Origin: Perognathus longimembris pacificus
Lineage: Eukaryota > Chordata > Mammalia > Rodentia > Heteromyidae
DNA: 64,000 bases
Assembly: GCF_023159225.1 (NCBI RefSeq)
Contig: NC_063171.1
Location: forward strand, 34,627,378 to 34,691,377
Direction of reading: 5' to 3'
Every line of letters begins with the position of its first letter. Position 1 is the stretch's first letter. Shown piece by piece: positions 33,665-45,002 of this stretch. Below the pieces are notes generated by a model. It had not been told where the DNA came from, ran no database searches, and saw nothing but the letters and a program-made list of their open reading frames with translations. Made by a program: the position numbers and the translations under genes.

Positions 33665-33790
33665 AGACATTAACAACAATCTAGTTCAATACTCTCATTT
33701 TATCAAAGAAAGAAATAGAAGCCAAGAAAAGGAAAGTGACTAGACATCCTCACAGCCTCTTATCAATGGGGCTGGATGAAGACCAGGTTT
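33665..33790 (-). mobile_element. MIR-like ancient SINE fragment
   Basis: 'ACTCTCATTTTATCAAAGAA' and 'AAGTGACTAGACATCCTCAC' resemble the reverse MIR text ('CCATTTTACAGATGAGGAAA...AAGTGACTTGCCCAAGGTCA'). It is cut by the SINE/microsatellite that follows. Confidence 0.5.
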
Positions 33791-33791
33791 C

Positions 33792-33831
33792 GTGTGTGTG
33801 TGTGTGTGTATGTGTGTGTGTGTGTGTATGT

Positions 33832-33871
<40 letters not shown>
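33792..33871. repeat. (TG)n microsatellite at SINE 3' end
   Basis: About 80 bases of TG with a few TATG/TAAG interruptions. Confidence 0.97.
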
Positions 33872-33873
<2 letters not shown>

Positions 33874-34096
33874 TGGGGCTTAAATTTCAGGTCTCAGTGC
33901 TATCCCTGAGCTTCTTTTGCTTATGGCTAGCACTCTACCACAAGTGGAACCACAGCTCCACTTTGGCATTTTGGTAATTTATTGGAAATAAGAGTCTCGT
34001 GGACTTTACTGCCCAAGCCATCTTTGAACTACAATCCTCAGTTCTCAGCCTCCTGAGTAGCTAGGATAACAGGTGAGAGCCACTAGTACCTGGCCA
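33792..34096 (-). mobile_element. 7SL/B1-headed SINE with Geo-type right monomer and (TG)n tail
   Basis: Reverse-complement element whose 3' end is the long (TG)n at 33792-33871. Then TCCTGGGGCTTAAATTTCAG (right monomer), TAATTTATTGGAAATAAGAG linker, and TCCTGAGTAGCTAGGATAAC head. Confidence 0.88.
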
Positions 34097-34930
34097 AACC
34101 AAGCTTTCTTGATCCAAGGTTGTATGAATTTTCATTTATAGTCTTATCAAAGGAGATATACTGTGTAAATAGAAATATTTCTAAACTGTAAAATTCTTGG
34201 GAATTTTAAAAAATTCTCAGTTTATATACATGATAAAACAGAGCCCCGTATGAATTTTGTACATTTTATTCAAGGATTTCTTGTTAGGCTCATTCACTTT
34301 TGCTCTATGAGAATGTTTTCCATATTGTTTCCTTGGTAAATTCTGGTCCTTTAAACCATTGTGCTGCTTAGACATTTCATGTTTCTTCCCTTCTCTGACT
34401 ATGCTTCATGGCTTCATTAAGGTTTTAATACTTTCAAAGAATGACTGTAAAAGCTGTTCATAAATTAGTTTATTTTTACCATGGGACTTGCTATTTGTGT
34501 TCGGGAGACGAGAGCTGGTGTGTCATGACACTGTGACAATATTCCACCTCCTTTCTCTGATATGCCCAAAGCATTAAACTTTATTATTTGATTATTTGAC
34601 ATTCCTGAATCATTGTGGTAGTGTGGAAGAGTTCTTTTAAAAATATCTATTTTGCATTTATTTATTTGCTTAAGACCTACCTTTTGAGTGCCTATTCTAG
34701 CTATGTAATATTTTGAGAGAGTATTTTTAACATGGTCATCAAACAGATACAAATCTGCTCTCATAGTATGAGAAAGAATCAGAAAACTAACACATAAGAA
34801 AATTAATGATTTAATTTGTACCATGAAGGAAATAGATAGGTGGTGGGAGATATAAGTAACTGAATGGCAAAGGGCTCATTTAGCCAAAGTATGAGGAAAG
34901 GTCTCTGTGACCAGATGGTATCAGAAATGA
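34097..34930. other. No recognised feature
   Basis: AT-rich. The 119-codon minus-strand frame at 34465-34824 shows no family resemblance. Confidence 0.45.
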
Positions 34931-34934
34931 GTAG

Positions 34935-35085
34935 AGTTATTTATTTATTTTTTTAATGTGAGTACAAGCGACTTGAGATAGGATATTGCTATGTAGCCCA
35001 GGCTGGCTTGGAATTCATAATCCTTTGATCTCAGCCTTGTGAGTACTGGGTATACAGGTATGGACTGCCATGCCAAGCTTCCAAA
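34935..35085 (-). mobile_element. B1-like (7SL-derived) SINE
   Basis: CTATGTAGCCCAGGCTGGCT, TGATCTCAGCCTTGTGAGTA, CTGGGTATACAGGTATGGAC. Reverse complement of B1. Confidence 0.82.
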
Positions 35086-36775
35086 ACAAGGTTTGATGGA
35101 TGCGAAAGCAAAAGCAAACAAACAAGCTATGCAAGACACCTAGAAAATTTCCTTGATCTAAGTTGGGGATTGAGAATAAGGAGAGAGAAGCGTGGAGCTG
35201 AGGTAGGAAAGAGGCAGCCAATGTTGCAAGGAATGTCTGAGCTGTGGTCAAGAGGCCAGAGGTTATCCATGCACAAAGGGAGCTACCTAAAGGGGCCAGT
35301 GCAGTGGGAGCCAGCAGATTCCAATCCTGTTGGATGTGGTGAGAGAAAGAATTGAAATGGGTAGGCATAGAAACAGAGGATCAGTTGGCAATCAGTAGTT
35401 AGCATCCTGGCCCATCAGTTTTTATACTTCAGAGTGGAGGATTATTTTATAAATTAGTGTTTATTCAGCACACGAGCAGACACTGTGGTAGGCCGTGGTT
35501 ATCTACAACCACAATCAGCAATAGCTGAACTTTTCAAGATTTCATCCTGCAATGGGAAAGAAGCAGCAATAAATGGAAAACATTGAGTGTCATAATTCAA
35601 TACCCGCAAATTTCTTAAAAAGCACAGAAAATGAAGAATAAATAAGCTTAAGCTTTGGAATTTGGAGTGATTTTTTTCAAAATAGAGATACAGTTATTGT
35701 AGGAAGAAGCCCAAAATATCAGAGTTGGCACAATAATAACCGTCAGTTTTATTGGGTGCCTCTTATACTGAGCACCAGAATTTATATATAATGAGGGGTG
35801 TGTATTCATCAAAGTATTCAAGCTGATCAAATTAATGTTTTGGAAAGGGAACATAGAATCAGAGGCACAGAACTAGAGTGGATGCTGGGAGAAACAAGCA
35901 AAAAGTTGGAAGACCACTGCAATTGCCTATAGGAAAAGTGATACTAACACTAGTATGAAGTCAGGTTGTCGTGAGAATTAAATGAAACGGACATATAAAA
36001 AAGCTTAGTCAGCAGTGAGAAGCTGGATACTGCAGAGTTACAGCCAACAAGATGGTATAGGATAACTGTTTCCTACTGCACTTCATGGCATGAAGCCACA
36101 CAACAGGAAGTGAAAATATGTGGTTCCCCAGGTAAATGCCAAATTTCTCAGGGTTTGCTCAGACACTATTTCTCAATCACTTACGGAATCAATCACAAGG
36201 AAATAAGCCATTGTGACATGAGTCTTGGGTCTTTTGCTCCTATCAGATTTTCAAAGGGGCCTTTGCTTCTCCCCCCTGGCCAGGATATGAGCCACAGCTC
36301 AGCCTTAGGCAGTGTTTGCGCCATCTCAGACTACAATTTCCTCTCAGCTGATAGAAGACCTCTTCTTTCTTTATTGTTCACAACAATGGTCTAGAAGTCA
36401 TTGAGTTCACAGTTATTGATTTGTTTGAAGGCCAAAGAGCAAATAGACATTTCTGGAAATGCTATATACCAGGAAGACTAACAGTTACTTTCCCATTAGT
36501 CTTTACTTTTGGGAAGCATTTACCACTTCACCACACATAGTCACCAGCAACCCTAATCCCGACACTCAATAACAGTAGACAATATACCACTGGGTTTCCC
36601 TGGAGGGACATACTGGATTAACTTAGAAAAAAAGTCTTTCTTTCCCAAGAAGTATAAAAGAACAAAAATATCCTTAACCCAAAGATTAGATCTGTCTTCT
36701 ACAGAGAAGACAGAAATAGTAGTTTTATAATAGTTCATTTGCATTGTGCAGGTGGAAAGAACTTAAACATTACAA
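35086..36775. other. No gene; faint MIR/L2-type traces
   Basis: 35448-35580 ('TATTCAGCACACGAGCAGACA', 'CACTGTGGTAGGCCG') and 35945-36010 ('GTCGTGAGAATTAAATGAAA') look like remnants of ancient MIR-type elements. Nothing else seen. Confidence 0.4.
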
Positions 36776-36779
36776 GGAG

Positions 36780-36868
36780 GCAGACCTATATTATAATTCC
36801 AGATATTCCACTGATGGGCTAGAGAACCTTGGTAAACTGGAGCAACCTTATTGACTTGCAGTTTCCCG
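36780..36868 (+). mobile_element. MIR-like fragment interrupted by L1
   Basis: 'AGAGAACCTTGGTAAACTGG' and 'GACTTGCAGTTTCCCGAGCC' follow the MIR order, then the L1 target-site duplication begins. Confidence 0.5.
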
Positions 36869-36932
36869 AGCCTGGGTTGGTTTTTTGCTTGTTTGTTTTT
36901 CATTTTTTTATTGTCAAAGTGATGTACAGATG

Positions 36933-37137
36933 GGCTGGGGATATAGCCTAGTGGCAAGAGTGCCTGCCTCGGACACACGAGGCTCTAGGTTCGATTCCCC
37001 AGCACCACATATACAGAAAACGGCCAGAAGCGGCGCTGTGGCTCAAGTGGCAGAGTGCTAGCCTTGAGTGGGAAGAAGCCAGGGACAGTGCTCAGGCCCT
37101 GAGTCCAAGGCCCAGGACTGGCCAAAAAAAAAAAAAA
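36933..37137 (+). mobile_element. IDL-Geo-like dimeric SINE nested in L1
   Basis: Near-consensus dimer with A-tail, flanked by AAGTGATGTACAGA on both sides (left ends about 36931, right begins about 37139). The duplicated bases belong to the L1 3'UTR, proving the SINE is younger than the L1. Confidence 0.95.
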
Positions 37138-37540
37138 AAGTGATGTACAGAGGGGTTACAGTTTCATATGTAGGGCAGTGTGTACATTTCTTATCCAACT
37201 TGTTACCTCTTCCCTCACTTTCCCCTCACCTTCTCCTCTCCTCGTTTCCTTCCCCCCTTGAGTTGTACAGTTGGTTTACATCATATACTTTTGTAAGTAT
37301 TGCAGTTTCCTTGGTTTGTCTTTTTAACCTTTATCTCTCAATTTTGATATTCTCTTTCCCTTCCCCAGTTCCAATACACATATATACATTGTCCAGGTTC
37401 CAAAATCAGCTACAGTGACATCAGGGGTTAAACCATGGGAAAGAAAGACAAAAGAACAAGGGCATAATTTCACATTGTACATTGAAAATAACAACAGCAG
37501 TGTTAAACCACTTGTTTCCGTAACTTGGAGTTCATTTCAC

Positions 37541-37830
37541 AAAGATTATAAGCAAGACCACAGCAAAGCCACCAGCATAACTATGTTCATCGCAGCACAC
37601 TTTGTCATTGCTAAAATAAGGAACCAACCCAAATGCCCCTCAATAGATGAGTTGATCAAGAAAATGTGGTATATATATAATGGAATTCTACACCTCTGTC
37701 AGAAAGACTGATGTTGCCCCATTTGTAAGGAAATGGAAGGACTTGGAAAAAATCATACTAAGTGAAGTGAGCCAGACCCAAAGAAACATAGACTCTATAT
37801 TTTCCCTCATCGGGAATAATTAGTACATGT
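37541..37830 (+). pseudogene. Inverted L1 ORF2p C-terminal fragment
   Basis: The frame from about 37520 reads DYKQDHSKATSITMFIAAHF, RNQPKCPSIDELIKKMWYIY, then a frameshift near CLRK/CQKD. It matches the same C-terminal ORF2p region as the 5.8-6.1 kb minus-strand fragment. Confidence 0.85.
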
Positions 37831-37939
37831 CTAGGATTACCCTAGCAACAGAGCACAATAGCTCAATAGATCTGTATATATGGACACACAAGATGATGCT
37901 AAGTGAAATGAAGCCTGGGTTTTTCACTTGCCCCTAGGA

Positions 37940-38230
37940 TTAAATTTTCTAATTCTTTAATAAGATACACTTGTACTTTCACCATCTGAATCCAGTCCAA
38001 CTTTACACTTTGCTCTTCTTCATCTTAACTCCCGTAGACAGCATAGACTACTGATCATTTTCCTTACACCTATGTACATCACACACGCTATGCTTTGGGC
38101 CATGCTGAACCATCAACCTGTCTAGCCATGAAATTCATCCTCAACCTCTTTTCCTCAAATCCCAGTGCTCATCAACTGCTACTTCTTTTGTACTACAACA
38201 TGCTGCTTTAAATCTGATGGTGTTACATTA
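37940..38230 (+). mobile_element. L2-like fragment
   Basis: Pyrimidine-rich text (TCTTCATCTTAACTCCCG, ATTTTCCTTACACC, TATGCTTTGGGCCATGCTG) resembling L2 3' regions. Weak. Confidence 0.4.
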
Positions 38231-38828
38231 GACAGTAAAGTTCAGTTCAACAGGATTAATGGAGAACTCCCACTATGCATTTAGAATATTGATAACTCTT
38301 GATACATAAATCTTGATGATTACATATTGGCATGTATGTTCCCTAGATATCCCACTAAACACCAGGAACAGAACCGGTCCTGTATCCTTTAATCTTACAT
38401 TATATTCTGGTGGGAAAATGGACAGAAACACTTAGTGCAGTCAGGCATTACTTTCAGATGGAGGTCCATTTGGAGAAGGAATTGCTGACTTAGTCATTGT
38501 GAGTCCACTACAAATGGTGCATATCCGAACAAAGATGACTACAGTAGGGACTAAATTGTGCTTTTGCACAATCTTATAGGACTAGTCTGGTATATCTAGC
38601 TCATCATCATAATATCATTATACTCACATGATTATACTAGGAAAATAAACAAAATAGTTATAAATTAGAATATGTACTTTGAAGGAAATCAAAACAGCAG
38701 TGTCTGAAGAAATAACAGGGTGAGAGTCCTGCTGTCTTATAGAATGGAGCAAGACTTCTCCTAGGAAGTAATATTTATATTAACACCTAGTGGATGAACA
38801 AGGTACTAGTTACATAAATAAAGGAGTA
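38231..38828. other. No recognised feature
   Basis: Nothing recognisable. Confidence 0.5.
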
Positions 38829-38884
38829 TCACTCTCTCTCTTTCTCTCTCTCTCTCTCACACACACACATACAAGTACACACAT
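38829..38884. repeat. (TC)n(AC)n compound microsatellite
   Basis: CT repeats at 38832-38858 pass into CA repeats to about 38884. Confidence 0.93.
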
Positions 38885-38895
38885 GAGTGTGACTC

Positions 38896-39758
38896 TGAGA
38901 CACACAAAAAAGTTGAGTGTGTAGGAACCATAGTAGATAGAGTATGGAAAGCACAGACGGAATAGCATAAGGTACAGTCAAGAAGATCATACAGAACCAT
39001 AGAGGTCCTATTGAAGGGGCTGAATATTTTATCTGTAATAGAAATAGTGTCACATTCCATTTTATTGCTCACATTTCAAGTTTCTCTGGTTTCTCCATGG
39101 CAAATAGACTTCAGGAAGTTGAAAAGTAAGTCGAACAATAGCAAGTGTCTAGATAATGGAGGTTAGGAAAGTAAACCAGGGAGGTGAACATGATCCCACT
39201 CCTAACTTTACGGAGCGATTGCTGTGGTGGTGGATAAAGCCTCTGAATCACTAAACATTCCAAAATAGAAATGACCATGAGTACAAGAAGAACAGGAGAA
39301 AAGAAATATAATCTGGATATAATCTGTCTTTCAACTGTGCTGGGCTTGGAATAATTTATGCTAAGTGGTAAGATAATATCATTCCCTCTGCAACAACTTC
39401 AGTGGTTGTATTTGGTTTAGGGTTCTTAGGGTTTAAAATTGACTAGTGTCTCCAGGATCAAAATGCCAGGAACATGTTGGCTAATGTTGCATAGCATGAG
39501 AAGTGCCCAGAGCTGATTCCGCAGTGGAACAAACAGATAAAAGACCACTGGGAAGCAGCACATCAAGAAAGAATGTGAAGTACAGGGTGGACTGACAGAA
39601 ATAACAGGAAAAAGGGGAATTAAAACAGAAAAGAGACTTAAGCAAGGCACACATTCTTGACATGGTATGCCTTTCTAAAACATTTAGATCCATTAAAACA
39701 CAGTTTAAAAGCTGCTTTTATAAACCTACCCTGTATATTCTAATTAGAAATAAACTTT
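38896..39758. other. No recognised feature
   Basis: Frames at 39426-39693 are short and unsupported. Confidence 0.5.
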
Positions 39759-39761
39759 AGT

Positions 39762-39977
39762 CAGGCATTGGTGGCTCACTCCTATAATCCTAGCTATTCA
39801 GGAAGCTGAGATCTTAGAATCATGGTTTGAAGACAGCCCTAGCAGGAAAGTCTGTGAAACTCTGATTCCCAATTAACCAGCAAAAAGTTAGAAGTGAAGC
39901 TGTGGCTCAAATGGAGCACTAGCCTTGAGCAAAAAAATTCAAAGACAGTACCCAGACCCTGAGTTTAAGACTAGAAT

Positions 39978-40036
<59 letters not shown>
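39762..40036 (+). mobile_element. 7SL/B1-headed SINE with Geo-type right monomer and (CA)n tail
   Basis: CAGGCATTGGTGGCTCACTC head, CCCAATTAACCAGCAAAAAG linker, GTGGCTCAAATGGAGCACTA right monomer, then CATACACAC array at 39978-40035. Confidence 0.9.
39978..40035. repeat. (CA)n microsatellite at SINE 3' end
   Basis: About 27 CA units continuous with the SINE tail. Confidence 0.97.
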
Positions 40037-40037
<1 letters not shown>

Positions 40038-40055
40038 AATAAGCTTTTCTTATTT

Positions 40056-40283
40056 GATTGCCAGTGGCTCAAACCGAGCTACTCAGGAGACTGAGATCTA
40101 TGGATCACAGTTCAAAGTCAGCCTGGGCAGAAAAGTCCCAGTGACACTCTTATCTCCCTTAGCAAGTAGAATACTGGAAGTGCCACTGTGGCTCAAAGTG
40201 GTAGAGCACTAGTCTTAAGCTAAAGATCTCAGGGACAGCACCCAGTCTCAAGTTCAAGTCCCATGATTGACAAAAAAAAAAAT
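40056..40283 (+). mobile_element. 7SL/B1-headed SINE with Geo-type right monomer, poly(A) tail
   Basis: CCAGTGGCTCAAACCGAGCT head (slightly deleted), GTGGCTCAAAGTGGTAGAGC, TCTCAGGGACAGCACCCAG, GTTCAAGTCCCATGATTG, then A-run. Immediately follows another copy of the same class in the same orientation. Confidence 0.9.
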
Positions 40284-40775
40284 CAAAACCATTTTTCTTT
40301 CAAGCATTGTAGTGTTTACAAACTTATGCAATTTACTGGCTTGTTTTTGTATGTCATTCTTAATATTATGGCCTAGAAGTGAATTCTTCACATGCTCTAT
40401 GCTGCTTTTACATAATGCTAAGCTCTGGTGGTTTCTCTGGGCTGATTGAATCTGGGCATATTTCAGCAGTGTTGGTTCCACCATATTCTTAGGTACCTCA
40501 TCTTGAGGTCATTTGCCCTTTTAAAAATGGCTCCCTGGAGACAGTAGAGACCAGGTCTGCGAAACCAAAAACTTCTTGTCAAATGGTATTTCCCACAGGT
40601 TTGGGTCAGCGACCCTACATTATGTAACTAAAACCAAACAACTACTCAACATATAAAGGCCCAAAATAGACCTCTCAGTGGATCTCAACAGCTCAAAAGC
40701 TATGTATGTACGTTCATATAAGACAAGGATAAGCAAACTCTATTGTTGACATTACATTTAAAGTCCTAGGTGAAT
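40284..40775. other. No recognised feature
   Basis: Nothing recognisable. Confidence 0.5.
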
Positions 40776-40990
40776 TTCCTTTGGCATGGGCCATGTGGCT
40801 ACTGTATATGTTTTTGGTGCACTGTATAATGTATATATGTCTACCTGATCTAGGGAAGGGAAAGAAAAGCAGGGTGTAAGATATCACAAGAAATGTACAC
40901 ACTGCCCTATTATGTAACTGTACCCCTTTTGCACAACACTTTGTCAAAAAATTTTGTTTATTTAATAAATAAAGTATAAAAAAAGAAAAA
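40776..40990 (+). mobile_element. L1-type 3' end
   Basis: CACAAGAAATGTACACACTG, CCTATTATGTAACTGTACCC, ACACTTTGTCAAAAAATTTT and AATAAATAAAG parallel the L1 3' terminus (GAAATGTAC, AACTGTAACC, CTTTGACAATAAA), with a diverged upstream part. Confidence 0.6.
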
Positions 40991-41019
40991 AAATGGCTCC
41001 CCGGACTCTGTTATAAAAC

Positions 41020-41207
41020 CAGTTCAAGGGCTGGGGATATGGCCTAGTGGCAAGAGTGCTTGCCTCATATACATGAAGCCCTGGGTTCAATTCCCCACCA
41101 CCGCATCTACAGAAAACGACCAAAAGTGGCACTGTAGCTCAAGTGGTAGAGTACTAGCCTTGAGCAAAAAAAAAAAAAAAAACAACAACAACAAAAAAAC
41201 AGTTCAA
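41020..41207 (+). mobile_element. IDL-Geo-like SINE, 3' part of right monomer missing, with TSD
   Basis: CAGTTCAA at 41020-41027 and 41200-41207. The right monomer stops at CTAGCCTTGAGC and goes straight into a long A-rich tail. The GAAGCCAGGGACAG to GACTGG portion is absent. Since the TSD and tail are intact, the truncation probably existed in the RNA or arose by internal priming. Confidence 0.9.
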
Positions 41208-41610
41208 TTTTTAAAAATAATCAGATATAAGTTTTATGATGCCTATGTATTGCATTTTTGTTGTTCTAGTAGAAATTTTGGAAACTCCTGGTGGCAAATA
41301 ATGCAAACAGCAACAACAGTAGTAAAATGCATAGCAATGAGACAATGAGGATAGCTACATAAAAACAGGAAACTTACATTCTATTTTGTTTTGGCTAGCA
41401 AAATGAAAGAGTGAGAAGGAATACCCAACTTCTTTTGTTCTCCAAAATTCATTTATTTAATATTGCAAAAAAGATTGACTAAAATGTCCTATCTAGCTCA
41501 AAGAAGAGAATCAGGCTGATTTCAGATACTGGATTTAAAGAGCTACAGACAAATTCTACAAGAGCTGAAACAGCCCTTGAGAGAGAAGGGCTGAGACATC
41601 AAAAGAGGTA
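41208..41610. other. No recognised feature
   Basis: Nothing recognisable. Confidence 0.5.
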
Positions 41611-41611
41611 A

Positions 41612-41680
41612 ATAAGGGCAAAGCTCAGTGGTAGAGCACATGCTAACATGGCTCTGGGCTCAATGCCTGGCACCATCCCC
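41612..41680 (+). mobile_element. ID-like SINE monomer, old
   Basis: CAAAGCTCAGTGGTAGAGCA, CATGCTAACATGGCTCTGGG, CTCAATGCCTGGCACC. A lone tRNA-like unit. Confidence 0.72.
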
Positions 41681-42500
41681 AATGAAGACTTTCAGCATTC
41701 TTCCTCAATCTATTAGTTCACTGAAAATATTAAATGGAAAATTCCAGAAATAAGCAATTCCTAATTCTTAAATTGTATATTGTTCTGAATAGCATAAAGG
41801 CTGGTACTACCCCCTTCCTGTCCTAATCGAGACATGATCCACCACTTTATATGATATGCCCATGCTTACCCATTAGTCAGTTTTCCAGTTTCCAGTTTCC
41901 AGTTTTCATGCAATACATGTTATGTTTGCATAACCTCTATTTTCCTTCAGTCCCAAAGTGAAGAGTAGTGAAAAAAAAGGAAGCAACAGGACATAAAATA
42001 AAGAAGGAAAGATTAACTGTTTCTGGATATCAATACTGTAGGCCTTATCAGAAAACAAAAAGCACTATATACATATAGTTTGACACTACCCATAGTTTTA
42101 GTTTAGGGCATGCACTGGAAAACTGGGAATGCATTCCACCTCAGAAATGAGAGACTATCTCATTAATATAAATGTTAGTTTCTTCCTAGATATTTCCTGA
42201 CACTGTCTCCTTATTTCCTCCATCAGTTCTGGTTTTGTTGCTGTTGTTTGCTTGTTTGTTTATGTTTTCTTTTTTCACGAGTCCATGTTTCTCACAGTTC
42301 ACTCAATATCAGAATCTGGGCATGGCCTCCTATTCTGCCCCTGCCAAGTTTCAGCATTTGGTTATATACTGATATTTCATCCTTTAGCCCTTCTTCTAGG
42401 TTAACACTGCTCTATTGTTATTACCAGCTCAAAGTAGTAACAACTAATCCTTACGTATCTCATGTAGTAAAATGTTGCCTTCTGACTACTTTACCATTAA
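41681..42500. other. No gene; small tandem repeat
   Basis: At 41879-41908 a 7-bp unit (CCAGTTT) repeats about four times. The rest is unremarkable. Confidence 0.6.
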
Positions 42501-42501
42501 A

Positions 42502-43130
42502 TGTCAGTATATGTAAGTTAGCTCTTTGTGGCTGAGACAAAATGCCCAAGACAAAGAGCTTAGAGAATAAAAGATGTATTTTGTCTTATGGTTTCAGAAT
42601 TTTCAGTACATGGTCATTAGGCTCCACTGTTTTCTGGCATGTGGTCATGGTGGAGAGAGAGACATAGTAGAAGAGAGCTGCTTACCTCATAGTGACCTGG
42701 AAGCAGAGAGAAAGAGGAGATTGGTGGATAAGTTACATCCTTCTAACAACTTACCTCACCTCCTAATAGCCTGAATAGGCATGCAGACATGAACTCATCA
42801 ATGAGTTACTTCATTGATGATATTAGTGCTCTCATGATCTGATTTCTCCTTCTATAGCACCACACCAGTTGAGGCCAAGCCTTCAACACCAGAGCCCCCT
42901 CTTTTTTTGCCATTTTGGGATGTGGGTACTGTCCCTGAGCTCTTTTTTTGCTCAAAGTGAGCTTTCTACCACTTGAGCCACAGTGCAAAAGTCTCATGAG
43001 ACTTCGAGCCTAGGCTGGCTTTAATCTGTGATCCTTAAATCTCAGCTTCCTGAGTACAAAGGATTACAGGGGAGAGCAATTCATACCGGATAATTCAAGA
43101 GCCTTTTTGAAGGGCACTTCATATTCAAAC
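42502..43130 (+). mobile_element. MaLR/ERVL-type LTR-like repeat with nested SINE
   Basis: GACAAAATGCCCAAGACAAA, GGTTTCAGAATTTTCAGTAC, ATGGTCATTAGGCTCCACTG, CCTCACCTCCTAATAGCCTG, CATTGATGATATTAGTGCTC and, after the SINE, GGGCACTTCATATTCAAACC match the order of a common mammalian MaLR-like LTR as I remember it. It is a non-coding solo-LTR-like relic split by the SINE at 42902-43095. Confidence 0.6.
42902..43095 (-). mobile_element. 7SL/B1-headed SINE with Geo-type right monomer, internal deletion
   Basis: Reverse element with right monomer (TACTGTCCCTGAGCTC, CCACTTGAGCCACAGTGC) joined almost directly to the 7SL-like head (GAGCCTAGGCTGGCTTTAAT, AGCTTCCTGAGTACAAAGG). Most of the linker is missing. 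Confidence 0.8.
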
Positions 43131-43139
43131 CAGCAATTA

Positions 43140-43300
43140 TTTTCCCATTTTACAAATGAAGTACCCAAAGCACAAAGAAGTTAATGATGGGATTACCAGT
43201 TTCACTGGTAAGCTATAGAGCAAAACTGAAATAAGATCTCGTGTATTCACAAGTTGAGCTCTTAACTCTCATGAAATGCTGCTGTTTCTTTGACCCTCGT
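43140..43300 (-). mobile_element. MIR ancient SINE, reverse
   Basis: CCCATTTTACAAATGAAGTA, AAGCACAAAGAAGTTAATGA and GAGCTCTTAACTCTCATGAA match the reverse MIR consensus in order. Confidence 0.75.
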
Positions 43301-44110
43301 GAGCTAGTAATATTTCCTTGCCCATATGCTGCTTGTTCTAATGATAGAACATGTGTATTGCATCTTTTCATTCTGGGAAGCTAGGTAATAGCATCAGCCC
43401 TTCTTGTGTCAGTGAATTGATCTTGCTGTGTCTCTTTCCATTTAATGACTATGACCTTTCATCTTGAACTGACAATGTTATAACCAAAAAGATCAAAGTG
43501 ATCAAGGTAAGAGAAGAAGGAAAGAGCAAGTGCTGTAAATCTCGTACTACTTCTTGTGATTAGAATAATTCCTCAGAGCATAAACCTTTCAGAGCCTTGT
43601 GCTTTAAAATTATCATTTGACTTATTAATTAAACTATGAAGAAATCAATGTATCTGTTTCTATAAAGGTTAAGCCGTAACAAAATACTGAAATGGAATTC
43701 TAAGGAAGAAAATTAAGCTGAGGAATGATGACCAAGTTCCACCCCTGGCTTCTGCACTTAATACTTCACAGGTCAAAGCTCAACAGGAAAACAACTCAGC
43801 CTCTTTTTGCAAGTCTTACTGAGACCCATGTGTAAACAAGCAAATTTGTTCACCTATATCAAACTATAGGAATGGCTATCTTTTGCTTCAAAGGAAATAA
43901 CAGTACCGAGAATAATATAATGACAGGGTGTTGACCTAGAAATAGGATAGGGCTACCCCACAATCTACAGCTCATGTGCTTTGATTGTTTTTGCAGGAGT
44001 GTTGATGGGTTTGTGTTGTGTCATAAAATGGCGTTAGCCATTTCCTCTTAAAATAACACTTCCATTGCTAAAACACTTCACAGTTTGTGAAGCTTTTTCC
44101 CTACATTATC
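43301..44110. other. No recognised feature
   Basis: Nothing recognisable. Confidence 0.5.
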
Positions 44111-44114
44111 TCAT

Positions 44115-44300
44115 TTGCCTCTCATATCAAACTCAATATGTCCAAAATTGAAATGATTTCTCCCTCTCCACACTATAATACTTTTAGTGCTCTTTATTCC
44201 TGTAAATCTACTCCCTACCATTTTTTCTACCCTGTTCTTCCTCTCCGTTCCTTACTGCCCTAGTTCAAAACCTCTTTACCTGTCATCTAGAACAGATGTT
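44115..44300 (+). mobile_element. L2-like ancient LINE
   Basis: CAAACTCAATATGTCCAAAA then TTGAAATGATTTCTCCCTC is a recognisable L2 landmark ('CAAACTCAACATGTCCAAAACTGAACTC'), followed by CTTACTGCCCTAGTTCAAAA. Confidence 0.72.
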
Positions 44301-44555
44301 CTTATTTCTTTTCAAAATGGGAATGCTTCTATTTTCCAATGAAGTCTTGATATGGTACATCAGTATACAGGACATAATGCCATGAAGATATTGAAAAAAG
44401 AAGGAAGATGCTTGTATACCCTCAAAAAAAAAAACACCTAGTTATTTCTTTTCTTCTTCTTTTTGTCTCCTTTGGCTTATGCCCTGTTGTCACTCTTTGT
44501 CATTTCTGTACCTTTTGTCTTTTATATAAGTTTATCTGATTTGGAGAAAAGAAGA

Positions 44556-44770
44556 AGAAATCACAGAAATGGTGGAACAAAGTGTGAGCCATTGCAACAG
44601 TGATACTTACTAGACATTATGTTGGAAATGAACTTTATACCTTGTGGTAAGAGCAGGGGAAGCAGGAAAAAATGAGGGAAGGAGTAACACTGTTTAAAAA
44701 GAAATTTATTGATTACCTTATGCAACTATAACCCTTCTATACATCACCTGTACAATAAGATTTTTAAAAA
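44556..44770 (+). mobile_element. L1-type 3' end, diverged
   Basis: 'GATTACCTTATGCAACTATA', 'ACCCTTCTATACATCACCTG' and 'TACAATAAGATTTTT' parallel the L1 3' terminus. The upstream purine-rich part is degraded. Confidence 0.5.
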
Positions 44771-44780
44771 TATTTATCAA

Positions 44781-44971
44781 GGGCTGGGAATATGGCTTAG
44801 CAGTAGAGTGCTTGCCTAGCATGCATGAAGCCCTGGGTTCGATTGCTCAGCACCATATACACAGAAAAAGCCAGAAGTGGCGCTGTGGCTCAAGAGTTAG
44901 AGTGCTAGCCTTGAGCAAAAAGAAGCCAGGGACAGTGCTCAGGCCCTGAGTCCAAGCCCCAGGACTGCCAA

Positions 44972-45002
<31 letters not shown>

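Larger units (their letters stand above)
36869..37921 (-). mobile_element. L1 insertion with 5' inversion (twin-primed), carrying a nested SINE
   Basis: AGCCTGGGTT at 36869-36878 and 37912-37921 is the TSD. From the left, a minus-strand L1 3'UTR runs to TTCATTTCAC at 37540. A plus-strand segment of ORF2 C-terminus and early 3'UTR then follows from 37541 to 37911. Both halves include GTGAAATGAA, so about ten bases are duplicated at the inversion. A dimeric SINE was inserted later into the 3'UTR at 36933-37137. Diverged more than the 62.2 kb copy. Confidence 0.88.

Noticed and set aside
34465..34824. 119-codon minus-strand frame
   Set aside because: AT-rich, no family resemblance, no context.
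42502..43130. An endogenous retrovirus with coding capacity
   Set aside because: Only LTR-like non-coding sequence is present. No gag, pol or env similarity was seen here or at 54.8 kb.
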